DNA of 64,000 nt from DATLLJ01 sp965229885 (GTDB lineage Bacteria > Acidobacteriota > Vicinamibacteria > Vicinamibacterales > CAVVIG01): positions 62,001 through 126,000 of the forward strand of contig CBDDJX010000003.1 of NCBI GenBank assembly GCA_965229885.1. Direction: 5' to 3'. Shown here in pieces: positions 37,796-48,704 of this stretch. Below the pieces are notes generated by a model. That model had not been told where the DNA came from. It did no database searches and saw only the letters and a program-made list of their open reading frames with translations. Position 1 is the first letter of the stretch. The number at the start of each line of letters is the position of its first letter. Both the position numbers and the translations under genes were made by a program.

Positions 37796-40084
37796 TTAGT
37801 TCCTCAACGTCTTTCCTGTCTTCAGAGTGTACTGAATCCGCTCGAGTGTCTTCCGTTCGCCGCAGAGCTTGAGAAACCCCTCCCGTTCGAGGTCGAGGAG
37901 ATGCTGCTCGCCGACCGTTGCCGCGTGCGGGAGCGAGCCCCCGGCCATGACGAGCGCCAGCGTCCGGCCGACGACGGCATCGTGATCGCTGATGCGACCG
38001 CCGCGCCAGGCCAAATGGATGCCGAGCTTGAGCGCCGCCAGCACGGCGTCGCCTCCGACCGGGATCGTCCGCCGCGCGGGACGCCGATACCCTTCGCGCG
38101 CCCGCTCGAGCGCCAATGCCTTCGCGTCGCTCATCAATCGTTCCCGATTCATCGTGACGCGATCGGCATCGCCGACGAAGCCGAGACGACGGGCATCGAG
38201 CGCGCTGGTCGACACTTTCGCGAATCCGATCGTCTCGAACGCCTGCTGCACAAACGGCAGCACATCCGCATTCGACCGCGGCAGGTCGCTGACGCTTCGT
38301 GCCAGCATTTCCTTAACGCCGCCTCCGGCTGGAATCAGGCCGACGCCCGCTTCGACGAGGCCGATGTAGCTTTCGGCCGCAGCCTGCAATCGGTCGCCGT
38401 GAAGCGCGATCTCGCAGCCTCCGCCGATCGTCAGCCCCGCCGGCGCGACGACGACCGGGACATCCGCATACCGCAAGGCCTGGGTCGCCTCCTGGAACGC
38501 GCGGACCATCAGGTCGATTTCGTCCCAGTTGCCCTCCTGCGCCTCGAGCAGCACGAGCATCAGGTTGGCGCCGGCAGAAAAATTAGGTCCGTCGTTGCCG
38601 ACGACCAGCGCGGCGAAATTGCGCGCGGCTTCCGCCACCCCGGCTTGCAGCATCTGCACGGTGTCGCCGCCGACGGTGTTCATCTTCGAGTGGAATTCGA
38701 CGGCGAGCACACCGTCCTCGAGATCAACGAGGCTTGCGTCGGCGTGGCGCCGAACGACTCGATTCCGCTCCCTCGCCGCTTTCAGAATCTGGAGGTCCGG
38801 GGCCGCCGGCGGGACGCCGCCGCTTCGGAAGCGATTGCCGCCGGCGTCGAGAATCGTCTGGACCGACGGTGGTACGTCGAGGACATTGGACATTACTTCC
38901 GGGACCCCCGAGGCCCCCAGGGCCCGCATCGTATCGAGCACCTCACGCACGCCGATCGCATCCCAGACCTCGAAAGGTCCGAGCTCCCAGCCGTACCCCC
39001 ACTGCATCGCACGGTCGACGTCATCGATCGAGTGGGCAATATCAGGCGCGACTCGCGCAGCGTGGAGCAGCGTCGGGCCAAGGGTCGCCCGAAGAAATCG
39101 GCCCGCTTTTCCCTGATCCAGGAACAGGAGCTTCACCCGCTCGGCCGGGTTGTCGATGTTTCGAGCCGCTTCGAGGACCGGGATCTGGACAGGCTGCTTC
39201 GGGCGGTATGTAAAGGTTACAGGATCGAGCACGAGGATGTCCGACCCGATTCGCTTGTAGAAACCCTGTCCTGCCTTTTGACCAATCCAGCCACGTTCGA
39301 TGAGCGATCCCAGGACAGACGGCAGCGAGATCCGGAGGTTTGCCGCCACGTGGCCGATGACGTCGAGTCCTGCGATGTCCATGGTCCGGAACGTGGCGCT
39401 CCTGGGCCGGCCGAGGGCCGGTCCCGTCAAGGCGTCGATGTCCTCGATCGTGCACTCGCCGGACTCGAGCGCTTCCAGGATCCGAATGGCGGAGAAGATG
39501 CCGATGTGGTTGGCGATGAAGTTCGGCCTGTCCTTCGCAATCACAACGCCTTTGCCGAGGCGCAGGTCCGCGAAGCGGGACACCCGCTGAACGATTGACG
39601 GATCGGTCTCCGGCGTCGGGATGATCTCGAGGAGGTGCAGATATCGGGGCGGATTAAAGAAATGCGTGCCGAGCCAGTGCCGGCGAAAGAGGTCGCTCCG
39701 GCCTTCTGCGAGCACGGCAATCGGAATGCCTGACGTGTTCGAGGACACAATCGTCCCGCCCCGTCGCTCGTCGTCAACGCGCGCGAGCAGCGCGCGCTTC
39801 ACGTCTATCTGCTCGGTCACGGCTTCGACAATCAGATCGACGCCGGACAGCCGCCCGAGGTCTGTGTCGAAACCACCAACCTCGATCAGCGAAATGACAG
39901 CAGAGGAAACAAATGGATCCGGTTTGAGCGCCCGCGCCCGGCCCAAGCCCTCCCGCGCGAGATCGGTCGTGAGATCGAGGAGCAGCGAAGGAACTCCCGC
40001 ATTGGCGAAGTGCGCGGCGATTTGAGATCCCATGACGCCCGCGCCCAAAACGGCAGCGGATCGAATGGGAGAGGAAATGGGCAT
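37796..40084 (-). CDS. 3-hydroxyacyl-CoA dehydrogenase / enoyl-CoA hydratase fusion (FadN-like)
   Basis: 762 residues. Domain order: NAD-binding 3-hydroxyacyl-CoA dehydrogenase first (AAVLGAGVMGSQIAAHFA, residues 9-27; WLGTHFFNPPRYLHLLEIIPT), its C-terminal helical domain, then an enoyl-CoA hydratase domain from about 460 (ALVVGNDGPNFSAGANL; PVVVAPAGLTIGGGCEIALHGD with the oxyanion Gly). That order (dehydrogenase then hydratase) is that of B. subtilis FadN rather than E. coli FadB. It performs two middle steps of beta-oxidation. No good Shine-Dalgarno at the ATG 40084. It opens the operon. Confidence 0.9.
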   Translation of the reverse strand: MPISSPIRSAAVLGAGVMGSQIAAHFANAGVPSLLLDLTTDLAREGLGRARALKPDPFVSSAVISLIEVGGFDTDLGRLSGVDLIVEAVTEQIDVKRALLARVDDERRGGTIVSSNTSGIPIAVLAEGRSDLFRRHWLGTHFFNPPRYLHLLEIIPTPETDPSIVQRVSRFADLRLGKGVVIAKDRPNFIANHIGIFSAIRILEALESGECTIEDIDALTGPALGRPRSATFRTMDIAGLDVIGHVAANLRISLPSVLGSLIERGWIGQKAGQGFYKRIGSDILVLDPVTFTYRPKQPVQIPVLEAARNIDNPAERVKLLFLDQGKAGRFLRATLGPTLLHAARVAPDIAHSIDDVDRAMQWGYGWELGPFEVWDAIGVREVLDTMRALGASGVPEVMSNVLDVPPSVQTILDAGGNRFRSGGVPPAAPDLQILKAARERNRVVRRHADASLVDLEDGVLAVEFHSKMNTVGGDTVQMLQAGVAEAARNFAALVVGNDGPNFSAGANLMLVLLEAQEGNWDEIDLMVRAFQEATQALRYADVPVVVAPAGLTIGGGCEIALHGDRLQAAAESYIGLVEAGVGLIPAGGGVKEMLARSVSDLPRSNADVLPFVQQAFETIGFAKVSTSALDARRLGFVGDADRVTMNRERLMSDAKALALERAREGYRRPARRTIPVGGDAVLAALKLGIHLAWRGGRISDHDAVVGRTLALVMAGGSLPHAATVGEQHLLDLEREGFLKLCGERKTLERIQYTLKTGKTLRN

Positions 40085-40266
40085 CGAGCAAGCGTAGTCC
40101 GGGGGACCTTTCGGATGCCAGGTGCACGGCGGGGGCATTGCCGAGACACCGCGTAAGGGCTCGCCGATATCGAGTCTCGTCCATGAACTGCCGCCAACCC
40201 GCCTCAACTCGGTCATAACTTCTGCCGCATTGACATCCACCGCTCGTGCGAGAGACGCTGTCGTTG

Positions 40267-41834
40267 ATGCTCCGCGCGCTGACACTGGCCACGCTCTTCG
40301 CTGTCTTGCCTGGCGCCGCGTCGGGCCAGGTGCCCGGCGTTCTTCACATCAAGGTCACGCTGACGGACGCCTCCCGGGCGTCGATGCCCGTCCCACGCCA
40401 CGCGCTGCTCATCAGCGACAATCCGGCCACCAGTTCACCCAGGCGGGTCGTCACGGCGCCGGACGGCACCGCCGACGTCAGGCTTCGCCCGGGAAGCTAC
40501 ACCGTGGAGTCGGACGAGCCCGTCGCATTCGGCGGCAGGGGCTATCAATGGACGCAGACGGTGGAGATCGCGGCCGGCCGCGACTTCTCGAACTGACCGC
40601 TGAGAATGCGGAGGTCGGCGCCGAAGGGGGACGACCCGTCGCTCCTCCTACCCCAATGGCAGGACAGCGTCGTCGCCGTCTGGACGCCGGACTCGCGCGG
40701 GTCGGGATTCGTGGTCGATGCCACGGGCCTCGTCATGACGAGCCAACGCGTCATCGGCAGCGCATCGGCGGTGGAAGTGCAGCTCACGCCTTCCGTCAAA
40801 GTGGCGGCGCGCGTCCTAGTGGCCGATCGCGTGCGGGATGTCGCGGTCCTCTGGATCGATCCCGCGACCACCGCATCGGTGCGGCCGGTTCCGTTGGACT
40901 GCGCGGACGGGTCGAAGCCGCCCTTCGCAGAAGGGCAGAGGGTCGTCGCCATCGGCGCGCCGCTCCGCGGGCAGAAGGGACGTGTCATTTGGAGAGGTGG
41001 TCCGCGTCGAGCCGCATGCCAGCGTGGCCAACTTCAGGCTTGCGCCCGGCAGCACTGGCGGACCGGTCTTCAGCACCGGGGGCGGCGTCGTTGGAATGTC
41101 CTCGGTCGTGGACGACCAGGATGAGAGAAGGCGCAGGGACGCCCGCATTGTCCCCGTCGAGGATGCCTGCGAGGTTGTCAGGTCTGCGGAGAAGGCGATC
41201 GCGGCGGTGCAGCGCCACGAGGGCAACCTGAGCCTCTATCGGATGTCATCGTCCGACTTCGACATCGCCTTCTCACGCCCGTGTTGGTCTACGGCGCGCA
41301 GCACAACCCGCAGCAGGCGAACACGCGCGCGGGGCGCGGGAGCACGCGTGGTCCGGAGGTGCAGCAGGGAAGGCTGGCAGCGCCCACGGACTTCGGCGTC
41401 TGGTCGGATTACTTTGCGGACGTCCCGCCGGTCCTCGTGGTTCGCGTCACGCCGAAGTTGGCAGAGAGCTTCTGGACGACGGTCGCCCGCGGCGCTGCGC
41501 ATACGCAGGGCATCGCCTTGCCGCCGATCAAGCATTTTAAGCCAGGTTTTTCGCGGCTGCACGCCTTTTGCGGCGATGTCGAGGTGACCCCCATCCACCC
41601 GATCACCATCGAGCAGCGTGTGTCCGAGACCGACGCCATTCGCGAAGGCCTCTACGTCTTCGATCCCCAGGCGCTCGGGCCGCACTGCAAGTCCGTCAAG
41701 CTCGTGCTGCACTCAGAGAAAGCGCCGGAGAAGCAAGACATCCGGGCGGTCGATTCGCAAGTGATCGAACGGATATGGCAGGACTTCGCCCCCTCCGAGC
41801 GCTCGTTGCGACCAGCAGCGACGGCCGTCCTTAG
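40267..41834 (+). pseudogene. Secreted trypsin-like (S1/DegP-type) protease, multiply frameshifted
   Basis: Pieces in alternating frames make one protein. Signal peptide and regulatory beta domain (MLRALTLATLFAVLPGAASG, then VVTAPDGTADVRLRPGSYTV) to about 40586; a short LELTAENAEVGAE piece; the protease core from about 40625 (DSVVAVWTPDSRGSGFVVDATGLVMTSQRV, VRDVAVLWI); then from about 40980 VSFGEVVRVEPHASVANF and APGSTGGPVFS, with the Ser region as STGGP; then from about 41280 PVLVYGAQHNPQQANTR to LRALVATSSDGRP with TAG at 41832. I count five indels, near 40586, 40625 (G5), 40979 (GGG), 41274 and 41790 (C5). The catalytic His appears as Gln in TSQRV. Confidence 0.75.
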
Positions 41835-42064
41835 CGGCGGGCCAAAGCCACAGCGTGGCCGCTGTCCCGAGCGCGCTGTTGGCTGCGTGCCCTGCCAGGC
41901 CTCAGTCCGTTCCCCCGGGCGCTTCGGCAAAGTCGGCCGGCAGTTCACTGCAAGAGTCCAGTAACGTCAAGATCGTACTCGTAGATTTTCTCGCCTTTCA
42001 TTGAGAACCCCCGCTTTGTTTCCGTGAGCATGTTGGTGTCAACTGCCTCTGCTACGTCGACCGC

Positions 42065-43234
42065 CTACGTTGCCATCCGCAACGGCGACGCCTTCCGGCC
42101 GCCCCTCGGCGTCGATTCTACTCCGGCGCCCTGGGCCAACAAGAGCGCCGCCATGTTGACGCCCCGCGTCACCAGCTGCCGCGCGCCCTCCCGCAAGTCC
42201 TCGCTCTTCTCCACCACGTCCATGTTGCGCTCCATGTCCTCCGCATCCCATCCCCGGCTGTGCGCGATGAACGGAAACTGCGGGAACTGAAATCCGATCT
42301 CCGAGAAGAACGTCAGCAGCTGACCCACCACTCCCTGAATGTTGTCCTGGCCCCCCGTGATGATGAAGGTCGCCACTTTGTTCCGGATCAGCACCCGATT
42401 GTTGATCGTGATCTGGTTCTGAATGCAGTTCATCCGCTCCGCCATCTTGTAGAACAGACTGCTCGCATTGCCCCAGCGGATGGGCGTCGCCAGCACCAAC
42501 ACGTCCGCCCAGAACACCAGCGCCTCATAGACCTGCTGCATCTCATCCGCCGCATCGGCCTGAGTGATCGTGCACGGCCACGTGCACGACTGCGCGCTCT
42601 TGGAGTAGTACCCCTCGCAGTTGCGAAACTTCAAGTCGTTCAGCTTCAGCAGACGTGTCTCGGCGCCCAGCTCGGACGACGCGTGTTCGAGCGCCACACC
42701 GAGCAGTCGCTCCGACGTCGAGTAGCGCGGCGTGTCCCGATTCATCACGGTCGTAGAGATCCCGACGACATGGACAGGCCCTGCCTCGCGCACGATCGCC
42801 CGCTCCAGCGGGTGCGTTGCCGTCTCGACGACGGCGTCGCCGCGCACGCGGCCCTCGCGCACCTCCACCTCATAGGCGACGACACCCGCGGGACGCCCTG
42901 GAATGCGACCCGTGACGCGGTTGTACTTCCACTGGTGCCACGGGCAGACGATGCAGCCGCCGTCGAGCACCCCCTGGTCGAGCGGACCGCCTTTGTGCAC
43001 GCACGTGGCGGCGACGGCCGCGAAGGTACCGTCGGCACAGGACAACGCCAGCGCGAGACCCGCGGCCTCGACGCGCGTGATGGGCGTGCCGCGTAGATCG
43101 GACGCGGCGCCGACATCGATCCAGTTGCGATCCGCCTTGGTCTCCTCCAGCCAGCCCAATCTTAAGCCTACCCGAGCGACGAGTGCGGGCGCATGGTGTT
43201 GTAGTGGACCCGCCAGACGCGAAGCGCAGGACAA
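42065..43234 (-). CDS. Rieske [2Fe-2S] / NAD(P)H-dependent FMN reductase fusion protein
   Basis: Up to 389 residues. A Rieske ferredoxin domain (about 40-145) has the two cluster motifs CVHKGGP and CPWHQWKY with correct spacing. A flavodoxin-like NADPH-dependent FMN reductase follows (about 155-370): VVGISTTVMNRDTPRYSTS, LNDLKFRNCEGYY, DVLVLATPIRWGNASSLFYKMAERMN (short form: LATPIRWGNASSLFYKM) and IITGGQDNIQGVVGQLL. The reductase half has extra Cys (NCEGYYSKSAQSCTWPC). A self-contained electron-transfer chain is suggested. The start is unsure; a TAAGAT box at 43164-43159 lies within the apparent 5' end, so translation may begin further in. Confidence 0.8.
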   Translation of the reverse strand: MSCASRLAGPLQHHAPALVARVGLRLGWLEETKADRNWIDVGAASDLRGTPITRVEAAGLALALSCADGTFAAVAATCVHKGGPLDQGVLDGGCIVCPWHQWKYNRVTGRIPGRPAGVVAYEVEVREGRVRGDAVVETATHPLERAIVREAGPVHVVGISTTVMNRDTPRYSTSERLLGVALEHASSELGAETRLLKLNDLKFRNCEGYYSKSAQSCTWPCTITQADAADEMQQVYEALVFWADVLVLATPIRWGNASSLFYKMAERMNCIQNQITINNRVLIRNKVATFIITGGQDNIQGVVGQLLTFFSEIGFQFPQFPFIAHSRGWDAEDMERNMDVVEKSEDLREGARQLVTRGVNMAALLLAQGAGVESTPRGGRKASPLRMAT

Positions 43235-43249
43235 GCCCCGCGCCCGAGA

Positions 43250-44040
43250 TCATCTCCACCTCGTGAGGATGGCCTCGCGCTCGAACAGCGCCACGCTGAA
43301 GAGAATCAACAGGATCCATACGCCGAAGAGTCCGAGCGCAAGAAACCCGAGAGTGCTGCCGGACAGCCACAGCGTTCCGCTGACCTGTCCGATCACGAGA
43401 GCGGCGATGGGCGCGACGATCAGCACGCCGAACTGCTGCGCCGTTCGTGGGTCGTTGACACGGGAGGAAACGACAATCGCCATCTGCAGCGAGACGAGCG
43501 CGCACATCGGGCCGACGCCCAGGACGAGCACGAGTGTTCTCGGATTCAGCATGGCCGGCATGACGCCCGGCTCGGCGGACCCGGCGATGATGAGGCCGTA
43601 CGCGACCAGTCCGACGGTTGAAATCGCCAACGTCGGAACGAGCGCCCCCATGACTTTTGCCATCAGCAGCTCGAGCGTCGTCAGCGGCGTCGCGAGCAAC
43701 GGCTCGAGGGTGTGGGCCTGTTTCTCTCCGACGATGGCGTGAGCGGCGAGAGCCATCGCACCGGTGACCGGCATCAGCAGAAACACGATCAGGAACTGCT
43801 GAAAGATGAAGAGCTGCACGCGGCCGTTCGTCGTCAGGTTTTCGTGCGGACCGAGCAGGAGGCTGACTCGTGCGAGCCCGGCGTCATCGCCAAGAGAATG
43901 GCCGGTCAGCGAGGGGATGGCGATGGCAATGACGAACGGCAGCAGAAGAAAGACAAGCGCCGCAATCACGACGGGCAGGAGGACGGCCCGGTTTCTGGCC
44001 ACGTCCAGCAGTTCCTTGTCCAGAAGCGCTCGGAGTCGAA

Positions 44041-44044
<4 letters not shown>
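43250..44044 (-). CDS. ABC-2 type transporter permease
   Basis: 264 residues with about six hydrophobic segments, beginning VLLPVVIAALVFLLLPFVIAI and ending with LALGLFGVWILLILFSVALF. The EKQAHTLEPLLATPLTTLELLMAK block (short form EKQAHTLEPLLATP) is the hallmark of ABC-2 permeases of the NatB/YhaP type. It overlaps the ATPase gene by 4 bases. Together they form an exporter of unknown substrate in the inner membrane; NatAB-like Na+ or drug export are possibilities. Confidence 0.85.
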
Positions 44045-44969
<925 letters not shown>

Positions 44970-44970
<1 letters not shown>

Positions 44971-47156
44971 CAGTATCGCGCGGTTTCGCGGATGGCTCTC
45001 AGCACGTCGGACGGCTGCGGCAGAATGGCCTCTTCGAGATCCGGACAGTAGGCCACGGGCGTATTCAGCGCACCGACCCGTCTGACCGGCGCGTCGAGGT
45101 ATTCGAATAACTCACCCGCGATGCGGGCCGCGATCTCGGCGCCGAAGCCGCACAGCAACTGATCCTCGTGCGCGACGATCACGCGGTTCGTGCGTTTGAC
45201 GTACGCGGCGATGGTCTCCCAGTCGTAGGGCACGATCGTCCGCAGGTCGAGGACGGCGACGCTGATGCCCTCATTGCCCGCCTGGTGGGCCGCAAGCAGC
45301 GAGCGCTGAACGAGCGCGCCCCACGTGACGATCACGACGTCGGTGCCGTTCTGCCGGAGAGCAGCCTTCCCGAACGGGATCATGAAATCCTTGCCGGGAT
45401 ACTCGCCCTTGTTGTGCGTCTGCCGGTACAGATGTTTGTGTTCCAGGAACAACACCGGGTCATCGCAGCGGATGGCGGTCCGAAGCAGTCCCGCGGCGTC
45501 GACAGCGGTTGACGGATACGCGATCAGGATGCCCGGACAATGCGCGAAGATGCTCTCTCCGGATTGGCTGTGATACGGTCCGCCGCCGCGCAGGTACCCG
45601 CCGATCGGCACGCGGATCACCATCGGGCATGAGAACTCGTTGCCCGACCGGTACCGCAGCACCGACATCTCGTCGCGCATCTGCATCATCGCGGGCCAGA
45701 TGTAATCGAAGAACTGAATCTCCAGGACTGGTTTCAGCTTGCGCGTCGCCATCCCGACGCCGCGGCCGATGATCGCGGCCTCGGCGAGCGACGAGTTGAA
45801 TACGCGATCGTCGCCGTAGAGGCTTTGCAGGCCGTGCGTGACCTTGAAGACGCCACCCTTACCGGGGACGACGGCCAGGATCTCTTTCCGGCTGGCGTCG
45901 GCGACGTCTTCGCCGAAGACGACGATCCGCGGGTCGTGCGCCATCTCGTCCTTGAGCGTCCGATTGATCGCGCCGACCATCGTGTCCGGTTTGCCCTCGG
46001 GTCGCGCCTGCGTGTCGAACGCCGCCGAGGTCGGGTCGAGATCCGGAGAGTAGACCCAGAGCCCGGCGGTGTCTTTCGAGGGCTTCGGCGCCTGCAGCGC
46101 CGCGCCGGCGGCCTCGTTCAGCTCGCGGTCGATGTCGGCCGCAATCGCCGATAAATCTGCGTCGGTCGCCAGGCTGTTCGTACGCAGGAACTCGGAAAGC
46201 CGACCGATGGGATCGCGCCGCGCCTCGGCTTCACGTTCGGCCGGCGTCTTATACAGCTTCTCGTCGTCGGACAGGGAATGCGAGTAGGGCCGAATCACGT
46301 GCGCGTGGACGAGCGCCGGACCCTTGCGCGCGCGGACGTACGCGGTCGCATCCCGCATCGCGCGGAGACTGGCGAAGAAATCAGTGCCGTCAATCGATTC
46401 AACGTGCAGTCCAGGAAACGATCGGACGAGTCGCGAGATATCGCCGCCCGCCGTCTGGAATTCCACCGGGACCGAGATCGCGTAGCCGTTGTCCTCGATG
46501 AGAAACAGCACCGGCAGGTGCCTGAGGCAGGCCGTGTTGAGCCCTTCCCAGAACTCGCCACCGCTCGTCGCGCCGTCGCCGAGCGAGACGTACACGACCT
46601 CGTCGGACTTGAAGCGCGACTCGCGATCCTGGATGGCGGAGACGCGACTGTAGATCACGCCCGCCTCAGCGGCGCCGACGGCCTGCAGTACCTGCGTGCA
46701 GGTGGCGCTCGACTGCGAAATAATATTTAGATCGGGCCGTCCCCAATGCGACGGCATCTGCCGCCCGTGCGAGCTCGGGTCGTCTTTGGCGCCGACGCCG
46801 GCGAGGAGCATGTCGAGCGGCGTCATGCCGAGTTGGAGGCACAGCGCGCGATCGCGGTAGTACGGATAGAACCAGTCATGGCCCGGCTTCAGGGTGAGGC
46901 CGGCCGCCACGAGAATGGCTTCGTGGCCCGCGCCGCTGATTTGGAAAAAAATCTGGCTTTGCTGTTTGAGCTGGATTTCCTTGTCGTCCAGCTTCCGCGA
47001 CAGCAGCATCGTGCGGTAGACGGCGAGCAGCTCGCCGCGGGATAAGTCCTCGGCTGCCTTCACGCCGGCCACGCTCACACCGGTCGGTTGACTTGCGGCG
47101 TCCGAGGCGGCCGGCACGTCGCGTCCGTTGACGACAGCGCCTTTCATGCCGGCCAT
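44970..47156 (-). CDS. 2-oxoacid dehydrogenase E1, fused alpha and beta subunits
   Basis: 728 residues. The alpha half (about 30-340) has the thiamine diphosphate motif GDGATSGGEFWEGLN...EDN (about 205-240), SGAGHEAILVAAGL and the phosphorylation-loop-like RPYSHSLSDDEK. The beta half (about 395-725) starts MVGAINRTLKDEMAHDPRIVVFGEDVAD (abbreviated VVFGEDVAD) and contains RGGGPYHSQSGESIF. Fusions of this layout are of the branched-chain (BCKDH) or pyruvate kind. It passes acyl groups to a lipoylated E2, probably that at 8201. The start at 47156 or 47147 is undecided; no Shine-Dalgarno is present and TATACC lies upstream. Confidence 0.9.
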
Positions 47157-47167
47157 TTTATAGCAAT

Positions 47168-47176
47168 GGTATATGC
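47168..47176. promoter_or_regulatory. Possible shared divergent -10 box for E1 and cupin genes
   Basis: GGTATATGC reads TATATG on plus (47170-47175), giving a start near 47182, about 5 bases before ATG 47188. The complement TATACC lies about 13 bases before the E1 ATG at 47156. Neither gene has a Shine-Dalgarno. Confidence 0.3.
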
Positions 47177-47187
47177 TCGTCGAATCG

Positions 47188-47541
47188 ATGAACACAGCGG
47201 TCGTCAGACTCCATCGCTGGGACGAAATCGCCCTCGAAAAGGTGACCGAGCTGCTGTCGCGGAAGATCGTGACAGGCGAGCGCGAAATGCTCGCGCAGGT
47301 CTACCTCAAGGCCGGCTGCGTCGTCCCGATGCACGCGCATGAGAGCGAGCAGATGACGTACATCCTGCAGGGCGCGCTCAAGTTTCTCGTCGGCGGGGAG
47401 GAGTTCACGGTGCGCGAGGGCGAAGTGCTGCATATCCCGTCGCGGATCGAGCACCAGGCCGAAGCGCTCGACGACACATTCTCCCTCGACGTCTTCAGCC
47501 CCATCCGTCGGGACTGGCTGGTTGAGGGCGATGATACTTAA
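47188..47541 (+). CDS. Single-domain cupin protein
   Basis: 117 residues, a small beta-barrel. The cupin motif 1 is VVPMHAHESEQMTYILQGALKF (His, His, Glu; about residues 46-66) and motif 2 is REGEVLHIPSRIEHQAEAL (His near 90). A metal centre is expected. Function cannot be told: such proteins include dioxygenases, isomerases and sensors. I prefer ATG 47188 (MNTAVVRLHRW) to ATG 47173, which overlaps the likely -10 box. Divergent from E1. Confidence 0.8.
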   Translation: MNTAVVRLHRWDEIALEKVTELLSRKIVTGEREMLAQVYLKAGCVVPMHAHESEQMTYILQGALKFLVGGEEFTVREGEVLHIPSRIEHQAEALDDTFSLDVFSPIRRDWLVEGDDT

Positions 47542-47555
47542 GTGGTGAGGACACG

Positions 47556-47935
47556 ATGGCATTCGACCGTCACGGCGCCGGCCTGACGCTTCTGAGATTT
47601 CTGCTCGGAGTGTTTTTTCTCTTTGAAGGTCTGGGCAAGCTCCGTTGGTTCCTCGATCCGTCGCTGCTGTCGCAGCAACTGGCGACGTGGGAGCACAGTG
47701 TCTCAGCCGGCTCGCCCGCCTGGTCCCCGTTGCCGAGATCGGCGCCGGAGTGGCGATGATCGTCGGATTCTGGACGGCGTTTGTCGCCTTCCTCGCGTTC
47801 GTGATGGTCGTGAACTTTCACATCGCGAGCGGTGTGATCTTCAGGTACGGCTTCTTGACGAGCGGTTACGGCTTGCCGATGCTTGGCGGGACGCTCGCGC
47901 TTGGAGGCGTACGCCTGCCGTGGAGCATTCGCTAA
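47556..47935 (+). pseudogene. DoxX family membrane protein, frameshifted
   Basis: The N-terminal part (LLRFLLGVFFLFEGLGKLRWFL, to LATWEHS) is in one frame. From about 47705 the family continues in another: LARLVPVAEIGAGVAMIVGFW, FVAFLAFVMVVNFHIASG, YGLPMLGGTLALGG. A 1-base indel, perhaps with loss of about 25 residues of the first periplasmic loop, separates them. DoxX proteins are four-helix membrane proteins linked to thiol or quinone redox. It follows the cupin by 14 bases, so it belonged to that transcript. Confidence 0.7.
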
Positions 47936-47936
47936 A

Positions 47937-48680
47937 TTAGTGTACTCGTCCATCCCAATCGTCGGCGCGGCCGCCTGAGTAGACGTCGAACTTCTTGCGG
48001 CTGCGGTTGATCTTCCACCGCAGGTACCGGTACTTCAACTCGCCGAGCGGATTCATGCGCGCGCGCTTGAGGTACAAGTACGCGACCAGCAGCCCGCCGA
48101 GGTGCGTCGCGTTGGCGGTACCGCCGCCCGCGCCGGCGAACGACGCGTAGAACGCCATGCCGCCCATGATCATGACGAAGATCTTCGCGGGGATCGGGAA
48201 TACCAAATACATGTAAATCGGACGATCGGGGAAGTACAGGGCGTAGGCGAGCAACAGCCCGTAAATCGCACCCGACGCACCAATCACATTCGCCCCGTAG
48301 AGCTGCTGTGACGCGCTGAAAGGGAGCAGCGAGAACAGGACGGTGAGCATCCCTGCGCCGATCCCCGTCACGAAGTAGAACTTCAGGAAGTATCGTGTCC
48401 CCCAAATCCGCTCGAGCTCGGCCCCGAACATCCACAGCGCCAGCATGTTGAACAGGATGTGGAACACCCCGCCATGTAGGAACATGTAGGTGCCGAGCTG
48501 CCAGACCCATGAGTTCTGGACAACAGCTGAGGGATGGAGCCCCAACATGCCCATCAGGACCGGCCCTTGCACTAAAAAAATGACAACGTTGGCGCCGATG
48601 AGCGCCTTCATCGCGGTCGACAGCGGGCCTGGACCGAAGGAGAACGAGGAGGCGTACGGGGAGGAACGGCGCATTCGCAT
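47937..48680 (-). CDS. Rhomboid family intramembrane serine protease
   Basis: 247 residues with six predicted membrane helices. The catalytic Ser is in VIGASGAIYGLLLAYA (GxSG) and the His is in ANATHLGGLLVAYLYL; MFLHGGVFHILFNMLALWMFG holds the conserved His-x-x-x-N cluster of helix 2. The basic C-terminal tail (KYRYLRWKINRSRKKFD) is cytoplasmic. It cleaves membrane-spanning substrates, unknown here. It lies 24 bases downstream of murJ on the same strand. Confidence 0.9.
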   Translation of the reverse strand: MRMRRSSPYASSFSFGPGPLSTAMKALIGANVVIFLVQGPVLMGMLGLHPSAVVQNSWVWQLGTYMFLHGGVFHILFNMLALWMFGAELERIWGTRYFLKFYFVTGIGAGMLTVLFSLLPFSASQQLYGANVIGASGAIYGLLLAYALYFPDRPIYMYLVFPIPAKIFVMIMGGMAFYASFAGAGGGTANATHLGGLLVAYLYLKRARMNPLGELKYRYLRWKINRSRKKFDVYSGGRADDWDGRVH

Positions 48681-48704
48681 TAAAGGAGAAACCCTGAATC
48701 GTAA

